From a virus: a DNA stretch of 22,458 nucleotides. Both the position numbers and the translations under genes were made by a program. The stretch is taken from positions 1-22,458 of the IMG/VR virus record IMGVR_UViG_3300027759_000459, one strand, 5' to 3'. The notes under the pieces were generated by a model. The model made no database searches. It was not told the DNA's origin and saw nothing but the letters and a program-made list of their open reading frames with translations. Within the stretch, counting starts at the first letter, position 1; each line of letters begins with the position of its first letter. Positions 1 through 8,780 of the stretch are shown here, piece after piece.

Positions 1-662
1 ACATCGTAAGGTTGATTGTTTGTACTAGCTGGTGGAAATTGACTAGGGTTAGGATATCCTTGAGATGAACTAGTTGATGGTACGTCAGGAATTCCCCATT
101 CAGCGTCTACTTCTAAGTGACCGAATAGCCCTTCTAGTGAGAAGCCTTTCACTTTGCCAGCTTTTACGTAGTTTTGCCAAACGTCTTCGTTGTTTATTTT
201 CATCATACACATCCAAGTCCCAGTAGGAAATTTCATTCCGTACACATTACTCTTATCTTTTTCTGGGTTTGCTATAATCCAAGATTCTACTACAGAAACA
301 TCTGGGATGCTCTTCTCTGTGTGTTCTATTGTTGCGTTGTTGTTTCTTTGTTGTTGCATAAATAACTGAGCAGCGCGCTCTACAACAGCAGGGGTGAATA
401 CTATGGAGTACTCTTCTCCTGTTTCGTCATCATGTCTAGGTATTTCTTTGTTTGGAATCAATACTGGTCCCATTAAGATTCTCTTTTCTTTGTCTACTTC
501 AGCCAATTTAATCATTTGATGTTCTTTGCTCATATAAACAAACAACTCTTCTATTGCTGGGTCTTCTACCAAACTTATAGCAAATACTCCATTATCTAGA
601 GATTCGTCTATTTCCATCTGATATAGCTTTCTTTTTCTTAGTCTTTTCTTTTTAGGTTCCAT
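1..662 (-). CDS. XkdF-type phage serine protease (prohead protease), 3' end cut by window edge
   Basis: An open frame starts at ATG 660-662 and runs without a stop off the left edge, giving 220 visible residues. A very basic N-terminus is followed by ISLVEDPAIEE, MGPVLIPNKEIPR, a histidine at about 114 in IEHTEKS, VVESWII, PTGTWM and VKGFSLEG with a serine at about 175. This order matches the PBSX XkdF family of putative serine proteases. H114 and S175 are candidate catalytic residues by analogy, not proven. Such enzymes cleave scaffold and capsid proteins during head maturation. The visible C-terminus becomes rich in Pro, Ser and Gln. The gene starts 32 bases after the tape measure stop. A protease after the tape measure is unusual, because it normally sits beside scaffold and capsid genes. 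Confidence 0.85.
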   Translation of the reverse strand, partial: MEPKKKRLRKRKLYQMEIDESLDNGVFAISLVEDPAIEELFVYMSKEHQMIKLAEVDKEKRILMGPVLIPNKEIPRHDDETGEEYSIVFTPAVVERAAQLFMQQQRNNNATIEHTEKSIPDVSVVESWIIANPEKDKSNVYGMKFPTGTWMCMMKINNEDVWQNYVKAGKVKGFSLEGLFGHLEVDAEWGIPDVPSTSSSQGYPNPSQFPPASTNNQPYD

Positions 663-694
663 AGTATTATAATGTCAAAATTGATTTATGTTTA

Positions 695-2869
695 TTATCC
701 TCCCATTCTAGCTGCCAATGAAACTCTTCTGTCCAATTGTTGTTGGCTAGATACTTGACTGCCTATAACGTAAGTTTGAAGTGGTCTTTTACCTTGTTCA
801 GTTGCAGCACCAGTAACTATTTGTCCTATTTTCCCTTCAGAACTAACGTTGCTTTTTTCAACACTTGGTACCTGTGCTTGTGCTGGAGCTGCGAATGCTG
901 GAGTGGCAGCTTGTGAACCGCCTGAGCCAGTAGATCCTGAAGCCGCTCCACCAGCAGATTTTTTAGCAGATAATATTGCCGCTATTTGAGCTGCTGAAGT
1001 AACTCCGATTCCGACTTTTTGTAATGTAGCATTTGTTTTAACAGCAGCTAATCCAGTTCCACCAGTAGCTATAGCAGTTTTACCAGCGGCTATTTGAGCT
1101 GCACCTATAATAGCAGTAACTGGATTTGCGGCAAGAGCAATACCTGAAGCAACTGTTGCAGTACCTGTAGCTATTGTTTTAGAAAACTCTGCGCTTGCCT
1201 CTGTAGCAGCTAAGCTTACTTTTCCTATTGCTGATGCTGCGTTAATTAAAACACCAATAATAGCAAATGATTTTTGTAAATCACTTCCTTGTTCAAATAA
1301 GTTAGCTAATTGTAAAAAAGTTTGTGCAGTAGTTTCAGCTAAACTGTACCAACTCTCTTTTAGTGTATTGTTTATATTTACTACAGCGTCCTTGTAGTCT
1401 ACTTGTTTTTGTCTGTAATACTCTAATGCCTCTCCTTCAATAGTAAGTCTTTCAACTTCATCGTAAGTAGCTTGCATTTTTATTGCTGCTATTTTACCTA
1501 CAAATTCCTCTTCTGTAAATAAACCAACTTGCTTTAAATAGGTTATTTGTGCAATTTCCTTATCAGCCTTTAATTTATTAGCTTTATCTATATTCTCTAG
1601 ATCTTTTGCTAGCTTTTGTTCAAATTCTTCGTAGTCTTTAGTTGCGTATTCTGCTTTCTTTAATCTTAAAGCCTCTCTCCAAGCCTCTTCTAAAATAGTA
1701 GTGTCTTGACCAAACTTTGTCGCTAAAGCAATTTTAGCTCTATAATCATCACCAATTTTTCTAAGTTCTTGTTCTCTTTCTGGTAATAAAGAAAGTATGG
1801 CATCTTTTTCGTTCTTTGCTATAGTTTCTAAAGCAGCTTTTCTAATATCTGCTTCTTTTTTTAATTCTGCAGCAGTTTTAGCTGTGTTTTCTTGTTGTGC
1901 CTTTAATTTTCTTTCTGCAATAGAAGCTAGTAACTCTGTTTCTGACACACCAGCAGTTCTTAAATCATCGTTAGCTTTATCTCTTTTAGCTTTAGCATCT
2001 TCTACTGCTTTAAGTTCATCGTCTGTTGCTTTTTTATTTTTTGCTTTTTTCTTATCTACAATGCCTTGAAAAGTTTTTAGTTCAGATTCAGCAGAATTTA
2101 ATGCATCTTTTGCTATATCTTTTTGTTTTGCTGCTCCTGTTAAAGCTATATCGTCTAATTCTTTTTGACTAGCTCCTCTCATTTTAGCATTAGCAAGCAT
2201 TACCTTAGTGTAAGCATCGTTAATCTTTTTACTCTGATCAATAGCTTGGTCTAATTCATTGAATGAATCCTTTAATTTTTTTAATGCTGCAGCTTCTCTT
2301 TCTGTAGGATCTATCATATTATAGATAGCCTTACCACCTTCTATTAAAAGTAATATTACTCCAATTCCTAAAGCAGTATATAAAGCAGAAGTAGCTACCG
2401 CCAACGCCTTTACTCCAGTGCTTGCTGTTGCAGCAGTGGCGCCAGTTAAAGCAATAGTTCTATTGTAAACTGCAGTGATACCAGTTAACTTTAAAAAATT
2501 AGCTCCTATCTCTTTTAAATCTGCACCTAATGCAACAAACTGAGCTTTAAGATCACTAAACTTAATAGCACTAAAAGTTTTTAATACTCCTACAGTACTG
2601 TCTAATTGACCACTTACCTGACCGATAGGACCTGGTAAAGCAGACATAGTACCAAATAACTCTTTAGATTTAACGTTTACACGATCTAAAGCGTCTTTAG
2701 TTTCATTGTATTTTTGTTGTATTAGAGTCCATTCTTTTGTACCCTCTGGAACAGTTTGTAAAGCTTTCTTAAGTTCTCTAACTTGTTGTGTTAGTGTAAG
2801 AGTATCTTGATTTGCTATCTGTACCGAGTTAGAATCTACATCTACTTTAACTTTAATAGTCTTTGCCAT
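695..2869 (-). CDS. tail tape measure protein
   Basis: The 724-aa protein has the composition of a tape measure protein. A charged N-terminal helical region (about 1-75) is followed by a hydrophobic, Ala-rich segment with a membrane-like stretch at about 165-180 (LGIGVILLLIEGGKAIYNMI). A long Lys/Glu/Ala coiled coil follows at about 190-500, then a second hydrophobic Ala/Gly/Ile segment at about 535-660 and a Ser/Gly/Ala linker. Such proteins fill the tail tube, set its length and enter the host envelope during DNA delivery. At about 1.5 angstrom per residue the length suggests a tail near 110 nm (inference). It follows tail hub and fibre genes, and its start overlaps the end of a 50-aa gene by 28 bases. 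No lytic domain was recognised. The start is preceded by an A-rich leader, not a Shine-Dalgarno sequence. Confidence 0.85.
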   Translation of the reverse strand: MAKTIKVKVDVDSNSVQIANQDTLTLTQQVRELKKALQTVPEGTKEWTLIQQKYNETKDALDRVNVKSKELFGTMSALPGPIGQVSGQLDSTVGVLKTFSAIKFSDLKAQFVALGADLKEIGANFLKLTGITAVYNRTIALTGATAATASTGVKALAVATSALYTALGIGVILLLIEGGKAIYNMIDPTEREAAALKKLKDSFNELDQAIDQSKKINDAYTKVMLANAKMRGASQKELDDIALTGAAKQKDIAKDALNSAESELKTFQGIVDKKKAKNKKATDDELKAVEDAKAKRDKANDDLRTAGVSETELLASIAERKLKAQQENTAKTAAELKKEADIRKAALETIAKNEKDAILSLLPEREQELRKIGDDYRAKIALATKFGQDTTILEEAWREALRLKKAEYATKDYEEFEQKLAKDLENIDKANKLKADKEIAQITYLKQVGLFTEEEFVGKIAAIKMQATYDEVERLTIEGEALEYYRQKQVDYKDAVVNINNTLKESWYSLAETTAQTFLQLANLFEQGSDLQKSFAIIGVLINAASAIGKVSLAATEASAEFSKTIATGTATVASGIALAANPVTAIIGAAQIAAGKTAIATGGTGLAAVKTNATLQKVGIGVTSAAQIAAILSAKKSAGGAASGSTGSGGSQAATPAFAAPAQAQVPSVEKSNVSSEGKIGQIVTGAATEQGKRPLQTYVIGSQVSSQQQLDRRVSLAARMGG

Positions 2870-2994
2870 TTGCTTCTTTTTATTTTATATTTCCCCTTTG
2901 CTACCTCTATTGTTGGTGTTAATAAACTCTTATCTTTTGGAAAAGCTTTTAAAAGTTTTAGTGTTGTTTCTATATCAATTTTAAGTTCTAACAT
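2842..2994 (-). CDS. small basic protein (50 aa) overlapping the tape measure start, function unknown
   Basis: ATG at 2992-2994 overlaps the stop of the upstream 182-aa gene as TAATG. The frame runs 50 codons to TAG at 2842-2844 and overlaps the tape measure start in a different frame. The protein begins MLELKIDIETTLKLL and ends in a lysine/arginine-rich stretch. The TAATG junction, also used by clearly real neighbours, and the otherwise empty 124-base gap favour a real gene. Its position just before the tape measure is where tail assembly chaperones usually lie, but no family was recognised and it is much shorter. No good -1 slippery heptamer joins it to the tape measure: the tape measure frame has a TAA five codons before its ATG. 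It could be only a short leader that couples translation into the tape measure gene. Confidence 0.55.
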   Translation of the reverse strand: MLELKIDIETTLKLLKAFPKDKSLLTPTIEVAKGKYKIKRSKWQRLLKLK

Positions 2995-3542
2995 TAAATA
3001 AACTTTTTACTATTTACAACAAATACAGTCTCGGTATTATCTGTTACAAAAGACAACATATCAATTGCATAAGAACCACTAGTAGGAATGTAAGCAGATC
3101 CACTAACTTGTTTTACGTTAGATGAGAAACTACATGTAGTAACAGTAATAGCATTTGGAGTAGTAACTACCAAATTACCTGTCTGTCCTATTCTTGCATT
3201 ATTGAATTCAAATCTAGTTGAAGTACTTGCTCCTAACTGTACTAAGAAAAGGTTACCTAGTCTGCAATCTATACTTGCTGTAGCTGTTGCTGAAACAGTT
3301 ACTGGTGCATTTGTTGCAGATCCAGTTAATCCAAAAGATCCAGTGAATATGGAAATTCCTTGAATATAAGATGTTCCTGTTAGTTGAAAGTTACCAATAT
3401 TGTTTTGCTCTATCAATACTGAACTTGAAATCCAGTTAGCATTAAAAGGTCTAACTAAAGCTGCTGTAATAGCGTTAGCTCCGTTTGTTGTGTAGACTGC
3501 TGATGATGATGCGGCCAATGCTGCCGCGTTGCTTATTGCCAT
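2994..3542 (-). CDS. short tail-fibre-like virion protein
   Basis: This 182-aa protein is rich in Ser, Thr, Ala and small hydrophobic residues, with TGS/SGS tripeptides, and is predicted to be mostly beta. Residues 34-41 (NANWISSS) match the N-terminal region of the 1051-aa fibre encoded at 18361-21516 (NTAWISSS at 32-39). Its last 40 residues, beginning VKQVSGSAY, align without gaps to the last 40 of that fibre, beginning FKQVSGSYY. It therefore looks like a miniature fibre with the same two ends and almost no shaft. It sits between the hub-like gene and the tape measure, so a role at the tail tip or as a fibre tip or adaptor is likely (inference). A TTATAAT element lies 21 bases before its ATG, and its stop overlaps the next start. 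Confidence 0.6.
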   Translation of the reverse strand: MAISNAAALAASSSAVYTTNGANAITAALVRPFNANWISSSVLIEQNNIGNFQLTGTSYIQGISIFTGSFGLTGSATNAPVTVSATATASIDCRLGNLFLVQLGASTSTRFEFNNARIGQTGNLVVTTPNAITVTTCSFSSNVKQVSGSAYIPTSGSYAIDMLSFVTDNTETVFVVNSKKFI

Positions 3543-3561
3543 TTTATTTTATTTTTTATCT

Positions 3562-3571
3562 ATATTATAAC
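3562..3571 (-). promoter_or_regulatory. TTATAAT element before the 182-aa gene
   Basis: GTTATAATAT on the minus strand, 21 bases before ATG 3542, within the 35-base gap after the hub-like gene. Confidence 0.38.
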
Positions 3572-3577
3572 TTAATA

Positions 3578-6500
3578 TTACAATGGTACTGTGAATGTAA
3601 AGCTACCAGTTGTGTTTGTGAATGTATGATATGTGTTAGGCGCTGAATAAGTGATTGTTCCACCTGATGCTTTACTTCCAGATCCTGGATATGCAACTAT
3701 AACAACTCCATTTCCTCCTTTAGCTCCATTGATTCCTACATTACCAGTCTGGTTACCACCACCGCCTCCTCCACCTCCAAGTCCATCTGTTCCTGGTTGT
3801 GCTGCGCTTGGACTAGATATAGAACCTCTACCTCCACCTCCAATACCACCTGCACCGAATGATGCTCCTTGACTAGTGTATCCACCACCGCCGCCTCCAG
3901 CGTAGTTAGTGCCATTTACTGTCCAAGTTAAACCCGCGCCACCTGCTCCACTATTTGTTATTCCATCACCTCCAACTGCGCCTGCTCCTCCACCTCCGGC
4001 ATTAGGATAGTTAGATGCTCCACCTCCTGCTCCACCATCGTTACCACCAGTTGATGATAAACCACCACCAGCTAAGTAAGAACCACCACCGCCAGATCCA
4101 CCATTTCCACCTGCATTTCCAGCAGATCCTCCTATTCCACCACCTTGACTTGTTATTGTATGGAAAGTAGAATCAGATCCTGTTTTAGCTGCAGCTCCTG
4201 TGTATACTGCTCCAGTACCACCAACTCCAACCGAAACTGTGTATGATGATCCTGTAGGTATAGTAAAACTACCACTTCTAAGAGATCCTGCTCCACCGCC
4301 ACCACCTTGTTGTCCACCTCCACCTCCACCACCTACAACTAAGTATTGTACGTCTAATGAAGAGCTACCAGGGGTTGGAGGTGCACTACCGCTACATCCA
4401 TTGTTATAGAAATCGCTATTGTAATCACAGTTAAAGTCTCCAAAAGTTGTAGGACCAGAACCACTTGCTGGTAATGTTCCAAACTGTTGTGCTGCTAAAG
4501 CATCTGAAATAATTGGTCCTAATAGTTCAACCATACACTCACCTGTAGTAAGGTCGTAATCGTTTATTGCTCTTAAGTGGTAATAGTTACCTCTGAATTG
4601 TACTAAGTCGTTTAACTCCATATCGAAGTACTTAGCTAAAGGAATTACTGCTGATGCATTTACTAATCTAGTATTTGGAGCGTATAATAAATTTAAGTAA
4701 GTAGACCAATATGTGTCTATTAAACTATTTTCAGGAGTTGTTCCTAAAGTTGCTGTTTCGTTGTTAAATAGTAAACTTCTAGAACCTAGTGTGGGATAGG
4801 ACCCACTGATCACATTGTAATTATCGAAGTAAGGATATGTTTGTTGAGGATTTTGGCCTATCGACATTGGAGTAGCAGCGCTGTTTGTACCTTCTATATA
4901 ATATTCACTAGAGCTAACCATACCGTTATTGAATAGAAGTCTAGGAAATACTTGAGTTGGTCTATAGTTTTGATCACCTATATATAATGGAATTGCTACT
5001 GGTAAGAAACTAGAACTCGCTTGAGTGTCTGGTAAACCACTACAAGATCCATTTAAAGTCCAACTTACTTGAGAACCAACTAATTTAGGATACACTCCAT
5101 TTTGAGCGCATATAAATAAAGGAGTTGTAGTTGGAGTTATTGATTGCGTTACTGGTAATCCTTCGCAACTAGTATATCTAACTGAAGCAGCTCCTGCAGT
5201 TCCACCATAATTAATCTGATAGCTTGTACATGAATTTCCAACTGAAGATCCAGAAGTTACTGTTTGAGCCAGTTGAAATATGGGTCCGGAACCAAGTACT
5301 GTCTCAACTTTAAAGTCTCCTTCAGAAAAATAAGAACCAGTATCTAACCAAAAAGATTGACCGTAAATTCTATTGTTTTCTTGTTTGAATACTTTAGATA
5401 TATAATCCTCGTCGTTTTTGTCGCTAAAAGAAATTTTGTTTACTGCCAATGTATTTGCTGGAATAAACTCAACCTTATTCTTAATGTTTATGTATTGATT
5501 AAAATCTTGTACTTGGCCTTTTAAATACCAATCGTTAAAAGATTCTACTATCATTTGATTAGGAGTAGTCTTATCTTCGTATATTACAAGATTAAATTTC
5601 TTTTGTATTGCTCTAATAAATTCAACTAACTTAATTCCATTAGTACCAAAAGGCATATTAAGTGGAATTTCCATTACTCTATAATCAGCAGCTTGTCTTA
5701 CTTGAGTTACTTCAAATGAACAATAATCTCTACTTCCTGTTGGATTTAAAAATAGATTGTAGTTAGGAGTTACTGCAACACCACCTGAAGAGCCTGATGC
5801 AATGTATGCTTGTTGTAGTATTTTAAAACTAATAGATCCAGTTAATGGAGAGGTATTAATTGTTTCACTAACTGTAAAATTTTCTGTTACAGTTGTGCTT
5901 CCAACTCTATTCTCTGCTACTCTTGCTGTATACTCGTTTATAAGAGCTAGCACTTGATAGTCAACTTGATTTCCATTAGCATCAAAAGCATAATAATACC
6001 ATACTGGATATTGAGATTGTGCAGTAGTGGATGAATTTACTACTCTATAAGATAATTGTATTTTTGCCAAATATCTGCTAGGAATGGAAGCAAAATATTT
6101 GAATGGATTTCCTACCGTAAAGAATCCACTGTAATCGTATTCTATTGCGCCCATTGGTAAATTGGTAACAGTGTTATTAGTCAACTGATAATTGTCTGCT
6201 GATCCTAATATATCTACTACTTTTCCTTGGCCAAATGTTTCTAATTCTGCATAAGAGAATTCAGGATATCTGCTCCTAGTATTTAATAAAACGTATACAT
6301 CTTCTAACCAAGATTGATTAAAGAAACTACCAGTATAAGTAAATCCAACTTTCTCAAATATACCATCAAATAAAGCTTTTAGTCTTATAGCTGGTTTGTA
6401 ATCTGATACTGTTAATCCATCTTGGTTATCGTCTATACCAACAAAAGTTTGATTAGAAAATTGTATTCTTTTACCATAGTCAGCCATTGGATATCTTATA

Positions 6501-6997
6501 TCACCATTAAAAAGATTTCCTTCCCAACTTCCTGTAATAGCATCGTAAGAACTAGTGTGGTTAAATTTTGATAAGTTATCTAACTGATCTAAATAAAGTC
6601 TATTAGTTTCTACAGAGAAATTGCTAATAGCACCAAATAAGTTTACTTCGTAAGAGTCTACGAACTTATTCTCAACTACATTAACCTTCATTAATTGCAT
6701 GTAACCATTTACTAAATACACAGATCCAAAATCCAAATAAGCATTCACTTTTGCGTTTGAATAAAAAGTATCTGGACTGTATACAGAAATGTCGTAGTAC
6801 TGTTCGAAGAAAGCGTCGTTCTTTTTTGTACCTGGTAAAGTTATAGTTCTTGTAAAAGTTCCTGGTACTGAACCAATATCAAATAGATCAGTGATGTTAT
6901 TACTAATCTTAATTGATTCGTCTGCAAATGTATCCAAGATAACATTATCTCCTGCTACTAATTGGTACCTATAACCTTGTGTAGTAAATAAACTCAT
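3578..6997 (-). CDS. tail hub/baseplate-like protein with C-terminal glycine-rich fibre domain
   Basis: The 1139-aa protein has two parts. Residues 1 to about 870 resemble large tail-tip proteins of Bacteroidota phages: the N-terminus carries ESIKISNNITDL and TFTRTITLPGTKKNDAFFEQ, a pattern seen in these hub or Tal-like proteins. From about residue 882 the sequence changes to VQYLVVGGGG followed by a glycine-rich array with repeated GGGGGAG and GGxGG patterns. It ends in a beta-like TITYSAPNTYHTF/FTFTVPL segment. The 339-aa protein encoded at 14363-15382 has the same glycine-rich domain type. A Pro/Ser/Gly linker (APPTPGSSS) joins the two parts. The gene starts one base after the stop of the Dit-like gene. 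The first part probably forms the tail tip; the second probably binds surfaces or builds a fibre (inference). Confidence 0.7.
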   Translation of the reverse strand: MSLFTTQGYRYQLVAGDNVILDTFADESIKISNNITDLFDIGSVPGTFTRTITLPGTKKNDAFFEQYYDISVYSPDTFYSNAKVNAYLDFGSVYLVNGYMQLMKVNVVENKFVDSYEVNLFGAISNFSVETNRLYLDQLDNLSKFNHTSSYDAITGSWEGNLFNGDIRYPMADYGKRIQFSNQTFVGIDDNQDGLTVSDYKPAIRLKALFDGIFEKVGFTYTGSFFNQSWLEDVYVLLNTRSRYPEFSYAELETFGQGKVVDILGSADNYQLTNNTVTNLPMGAIEYDYSGFFTVGNPFKYFASIPSRYLAKIQLSYRVVNSSTTAQSQYPVWYYYAFDANGNQVDYQVLALINEYTARVAENRVGSTTVTENFTVSETINTSPLTGSISFKILQQAYIASGSSGGVAVTPNYNLFLNPTGSRDYCSFEVTQVRQAADYRVMEIPLNMPFGTNGIKLVEFIRAIQKKFNLVIYEDKTTPNQMIVESFNDWYLKGQVQDFNQYINIKNKVEFIPANTLAVNKISFSDKNDEDYISKVFKQENNRIYGQSFWLDTGSYFSEGDFKVETVLGSGPIFQLAQTVTSGSSVGNSCTSYQINYGGTAGAASVRYTSCEGLPVTQSITPTTTPLFICAQNGVYPKLVGSQVSWTLNGSCSGLPDTQASSSFLPVAIPLYIGDQNYRPTQVFPRLLFNNGMVSSSEYYIEGTNSAATPMSIGQNPQQTYPYFDNYNVISGSYPTLGSRSLLFNNETATLGTTPENSLIDTYWSTYLNLLYAPNTRLVNASAVIPLAKYFDMELNDLVQFRGNYYHLRAINDYDLTTGECMVELLGPIISDALAAQQFGTLPASGSGPTTFGDFNCDYNSDFYNNGCSGSAPPTPGSSSLDVQYLVVGGGGGGGQQGGGGGAGSLRSGSFTIPTGSSYTVSVGVGGTGAVYTGAAAKTGSDSTFHTITSQGGGIGGSAGNAGGNGGSGGGGSYLAGGGLSSTGGNDGGAGGGASNYPNAGGGGAGAVGGDGITNSGAGGAGLTWTVNGTNYAGGGGGGYTSQGASFGAGGIGGGGRGSISSPSAAQPGTDGLGGGGGGGGNQTGNVGINGAKGGNGVVIVAYPGSGSKASGGTITYSAPNTYHTFTNTTGSFTFTVPL

Positions 6998-6998
6998 A

Positions 6999-8147
6999 TT
7001 AGATGATCAATTTGAATGGTTGACCGATATCGAAAGTAAATGTGTATTGAATTAACTTATCGTTTACTCCAGTTTTAAATGTTAAATTGCTAGTTTTAAT
7101 AGTCAATGGTTTAACTAAACTATCTGCTTGATTGTACATCCAATACACTTCATCAGTTACCAATAACTGTTTGAATATCTCATTATAATCTTGAGGCAAG
7201 AATTCTGTATTAACAGTAATTGTTTGACTAGCATCAACAATATATCTTTGAGTTGCAGTCTGATAAGCATTATAACTTAATTGACTAGCATTCCAACTAC
7301 CTAATTGAGGTTGGTAAGTTCTTTGCTCAGTTGTAAAGTCTTGAACATTCTTGTACCAAAAATTTATCCAATCAAATTGTCCGTATCTATTTTTCCAAAG
7401 TACTCTAACTGGTGTATATTTGTAAGCACACTCAATTACGTTGTTTATCGAATATCCATTTGATTTAATGGTATAGCTTTCTAAGTCGTAGCCTGAATTT
7501 GTTAGTGCTAATGGAAAGCCTTGTTGAGTTGGTCCTGCTGGTACTCTTGCTACAGAAGCAGTTGTATTAGAAGTAGATCCTGATACAGTTCTAGTTGCAA
7601 AAGTTGTAGATCCATTTGAATAGCTACCAGTATAAGAAACATTTACGTTAGCTCCTTGGCCTACATAAACTGCGTAAAAGCCTTTGTCTGTTATTGCAAT
7701 AGACTGGCTTTGTGGTCCGTCTGTCATTAATGGCCAATATACTGATGCAGTTGGTGATGCGTTGATTGCTTCTGGAAATACAGAGTATCCGTCTAATGCA
7801 ACGTATGTGCTACCAACAACGTTAGATCCTGTAATAGAAGCTTGATATTGAAAGTTAAATGTTGGCTTAAAATATACTACTGAACTTGTAGCTTGATAGG
7901 CCAAGTTAGTAAGTGAACTGTTGACAAATCTAGAAACATCGAATATGCCATAGCCTGAAGCATTTGGATATTTTCTTAGTGAGTATTGTGCTCCTGATCC
8001 TGATGCAGATAAACTACCTGTCCAAATCTGTAAATTACAAGTATACTGAAAACTAGAACTAGCGTAAGCACCATCAATAACAGAGAACGCTATTGGACTC
8101 TGTGCTAAGTTAATTAATGGTGGTGTTTGATTTATGGTAATTGCCAT
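6999..8147 (-). CDS. probable distal tail (Dit-like) virion protein
   Basis: The 382-aa protein is beta-rich with many Tyr, Ser, Thr and Asn residues. Its C-terminal third has a tail-protein look: VLWKNRYGQFDWINFWYKN at about 248-266, then TNEVYWM-like text (actual TDEVYWMYN) and a final TFTFDIGQPFKLII. It lies directly before the hub-like gene and after head-tail joining genes, which is where a distal tail protein connecting tube to tip belongs. The assignment is by position and general look; no diagnostic motif was seen. It follows the largest non-coding gap in the window, which holds a terminator-like hairpin and two TATAAT sequences, so it may open a new transcription unit. A TAG sits immediately upstream of its ATG, fixing the start. 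Confidence 0.55.
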   Translation of the reverse strand: MAITINQTPPLINLAQSPIAFSVIDGAYASSSFQYTCNLQIWTGSLSASGSGAQYSLRKYPNASGYGIFDVSRFVNSSLTNLAYQATSSVVYFKPTFNFQYQASITGSNVVGSTYVALDGYSVFPEAINASPTASVYWPLMTDGPQSQSIAITDKGFYAVYVGQGANVNVSYTGSYSNGSTTFATRTVSGSTSNTTASVARVPAGPTQQGFPLALTNSGYDLESYTIKSNGYSINNVIECAYKYTPVRVLWKNRYGQFDWINFWYKNVQDFTTEQRTYQPQLGSWNASQLSYNAYQTATQRYIVDASQTITVNTEFLPQDYNEIFKQLLVTDEVYWMYNQADSLVKPLTIKTSNLTFKTGVNDKLIQYTFTFDIGQPFKLII

Positions 8148-8165
8148 CTATTTGAGAATTATATA

Positions 8166-8175
8166 GTATTATAAC
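8166..8175 (-). promoter_or_regulatory. TTATAAT element before the Dit-like gene
   Basis: GTTATAATAC on the minus strand, 20 bases before ATG 8147. A second TATAAT lies 10 bases before the ATG. It follows a terminator-like hairpin, the best context in the window for a real promoter. No clear -35 box was seen. Confidence 0.45.
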
Positions 8176-8202
8176 AACAAATTGTCATTTCGTACTAACC
8201 CT

Positions 8203-8223
8203 AAAAAAGTCTCATTAGAGACT
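8203..8223 (-). terminator. intrinsic-terminator-like hairpin
   Basis: On the minus strand AGTCTC-TAAT-GAGACT forms a 6-bp stem with a 4-base loop, followed directly by a run of T. The stem is short, so strength is uncertain. It lies between the tail completion gene and the Dit-like gene. The plus strand lacks a T run after the stem, so it points leftward only. Confidence 0.6.
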
Positions 8224-8297
8224 GTTAAAAGGATTGGACGTATATTCTATTAGAAAGCTAATTATAGCCTAACCATGAGCATCTGGTGTAGCAAGGA

Positions 8298-8780
8298 TTA
8301 TAGTTTAATTGATATCATGGTATCTATATCGTTCTCTATGTCTTGTACCACTGCTTCTTCTAGTACATACTCGTAAGATTTCATAGCTTCATCAAATGGA
8401 TCACTAAAAAATGGAAATGGTTTTATGCCATTCTTTGAGATTCCACGGGCTATTAAAAAGGTTTGTGCGTCTCTTGAAATATACCGACCCTTATTATTTC
8501 TCCACTGTTCTAGTCCTTTTATTTTTACCCAACTTGCTATTTTAGATATAGGTGGGAATTTAGCTCCTGCGCGTCTGCCTCCTTCAACATAATCTCCAGC
8601 ATCGTCGTAGTAAAACTCTACAGTTCCATTTGGCAATATCTCAAAAGTAATTGATTTGTATAAGTTTCCTGTAGCTACTTTGTTTTTTCTTAGTATATTG
8701 GCCTTAGCTTGAGCAGTAACATTTGAAGCCCATTCAACAAGAGTATTGTAGCTTACTGATCCTATAGTATTAGAAGCCAT
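8298..8780 (-). CDS. head-tail connector / tail completion protein, HK97 gp10-like
   Basis: The 160-aa protein has features of the HK97 gp10-like family: an early segment KVATGNLYKSITFEI, then GDYVEGGRRAGAKFPPISKI at about 63-82 and IARGISKNGIKPFPFF at about 109-124. The proline-containing RR.GAKFPPI..I..W and KPFPFF blocks are the diagnostic part. These proteins complete the neck or the head-proximal end of the tail. The ATG overlaps the stop of the upstream gene as TAATG, indicating coupled translation with the tail-terminator-like gene, a usual neighbour. Confidence 0.75.
   Translation of the reverse strand: MASNTIGSVSYNTLVEWASNVTAQAKANILRKNKVATGNLYKSITFEILPNGTVEFYYDDAGDYVEGGRRAGAKFPPISKIASWVKIKGLEQWRNNKGRYISRDAQTFLIARGISKNGIKPFPFFSDPFDEAMKSYEYVLEEAVVQDIENDIDTMISIKL

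Larger units (their letters stand above)
8148..8297 (-). other. 150-base intergenic gap with terminator and promoter-like signals
   Basis: No reading frame of useful length is present. In transcription order the gap holds a weak GCTA-TAAT-TAGC inverted repeat, then the hairpin and T run at 8203-8223, then GTTATAATAC at 8166-8175, a second TATAAT at 8158-8163, and the start of the Dit-like gene. This order fits the end of the connector transcript and the beginning of a tail transcript. Confidence 0.6.

Noticed and set aside
174-365. Plus-strand open frame of 63 codons
   Set aside because: It lies opposite the XkdF protease frame, which is clearly real and runs off the left edge.
2842-2900. 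Frameshift joining the 50-aa gene to the tape measure
   Set aside because: The tape measure frame has a TAA five codons upstream of its ATG, and the A-rich stretch there does not form a proper X-XXY-YYZ heptamer in the needed frame.
3700-4340. CRISPR-like or tandem DNA repeat from regular CCACC/CCTCC patterns
   Set aside because: The periodicity is explained by glycine codons; there are no equal-length repeats with unique spacers.
3651-4409. Proline-rich plus-strand open frames (3651-3872 and 4200-4409)
   Set aside because: They are the reverse complement of the glycine-rich array of the hub gene: GGT/GGA codons read backward give Pro codons. No start context or neighbour supports them.
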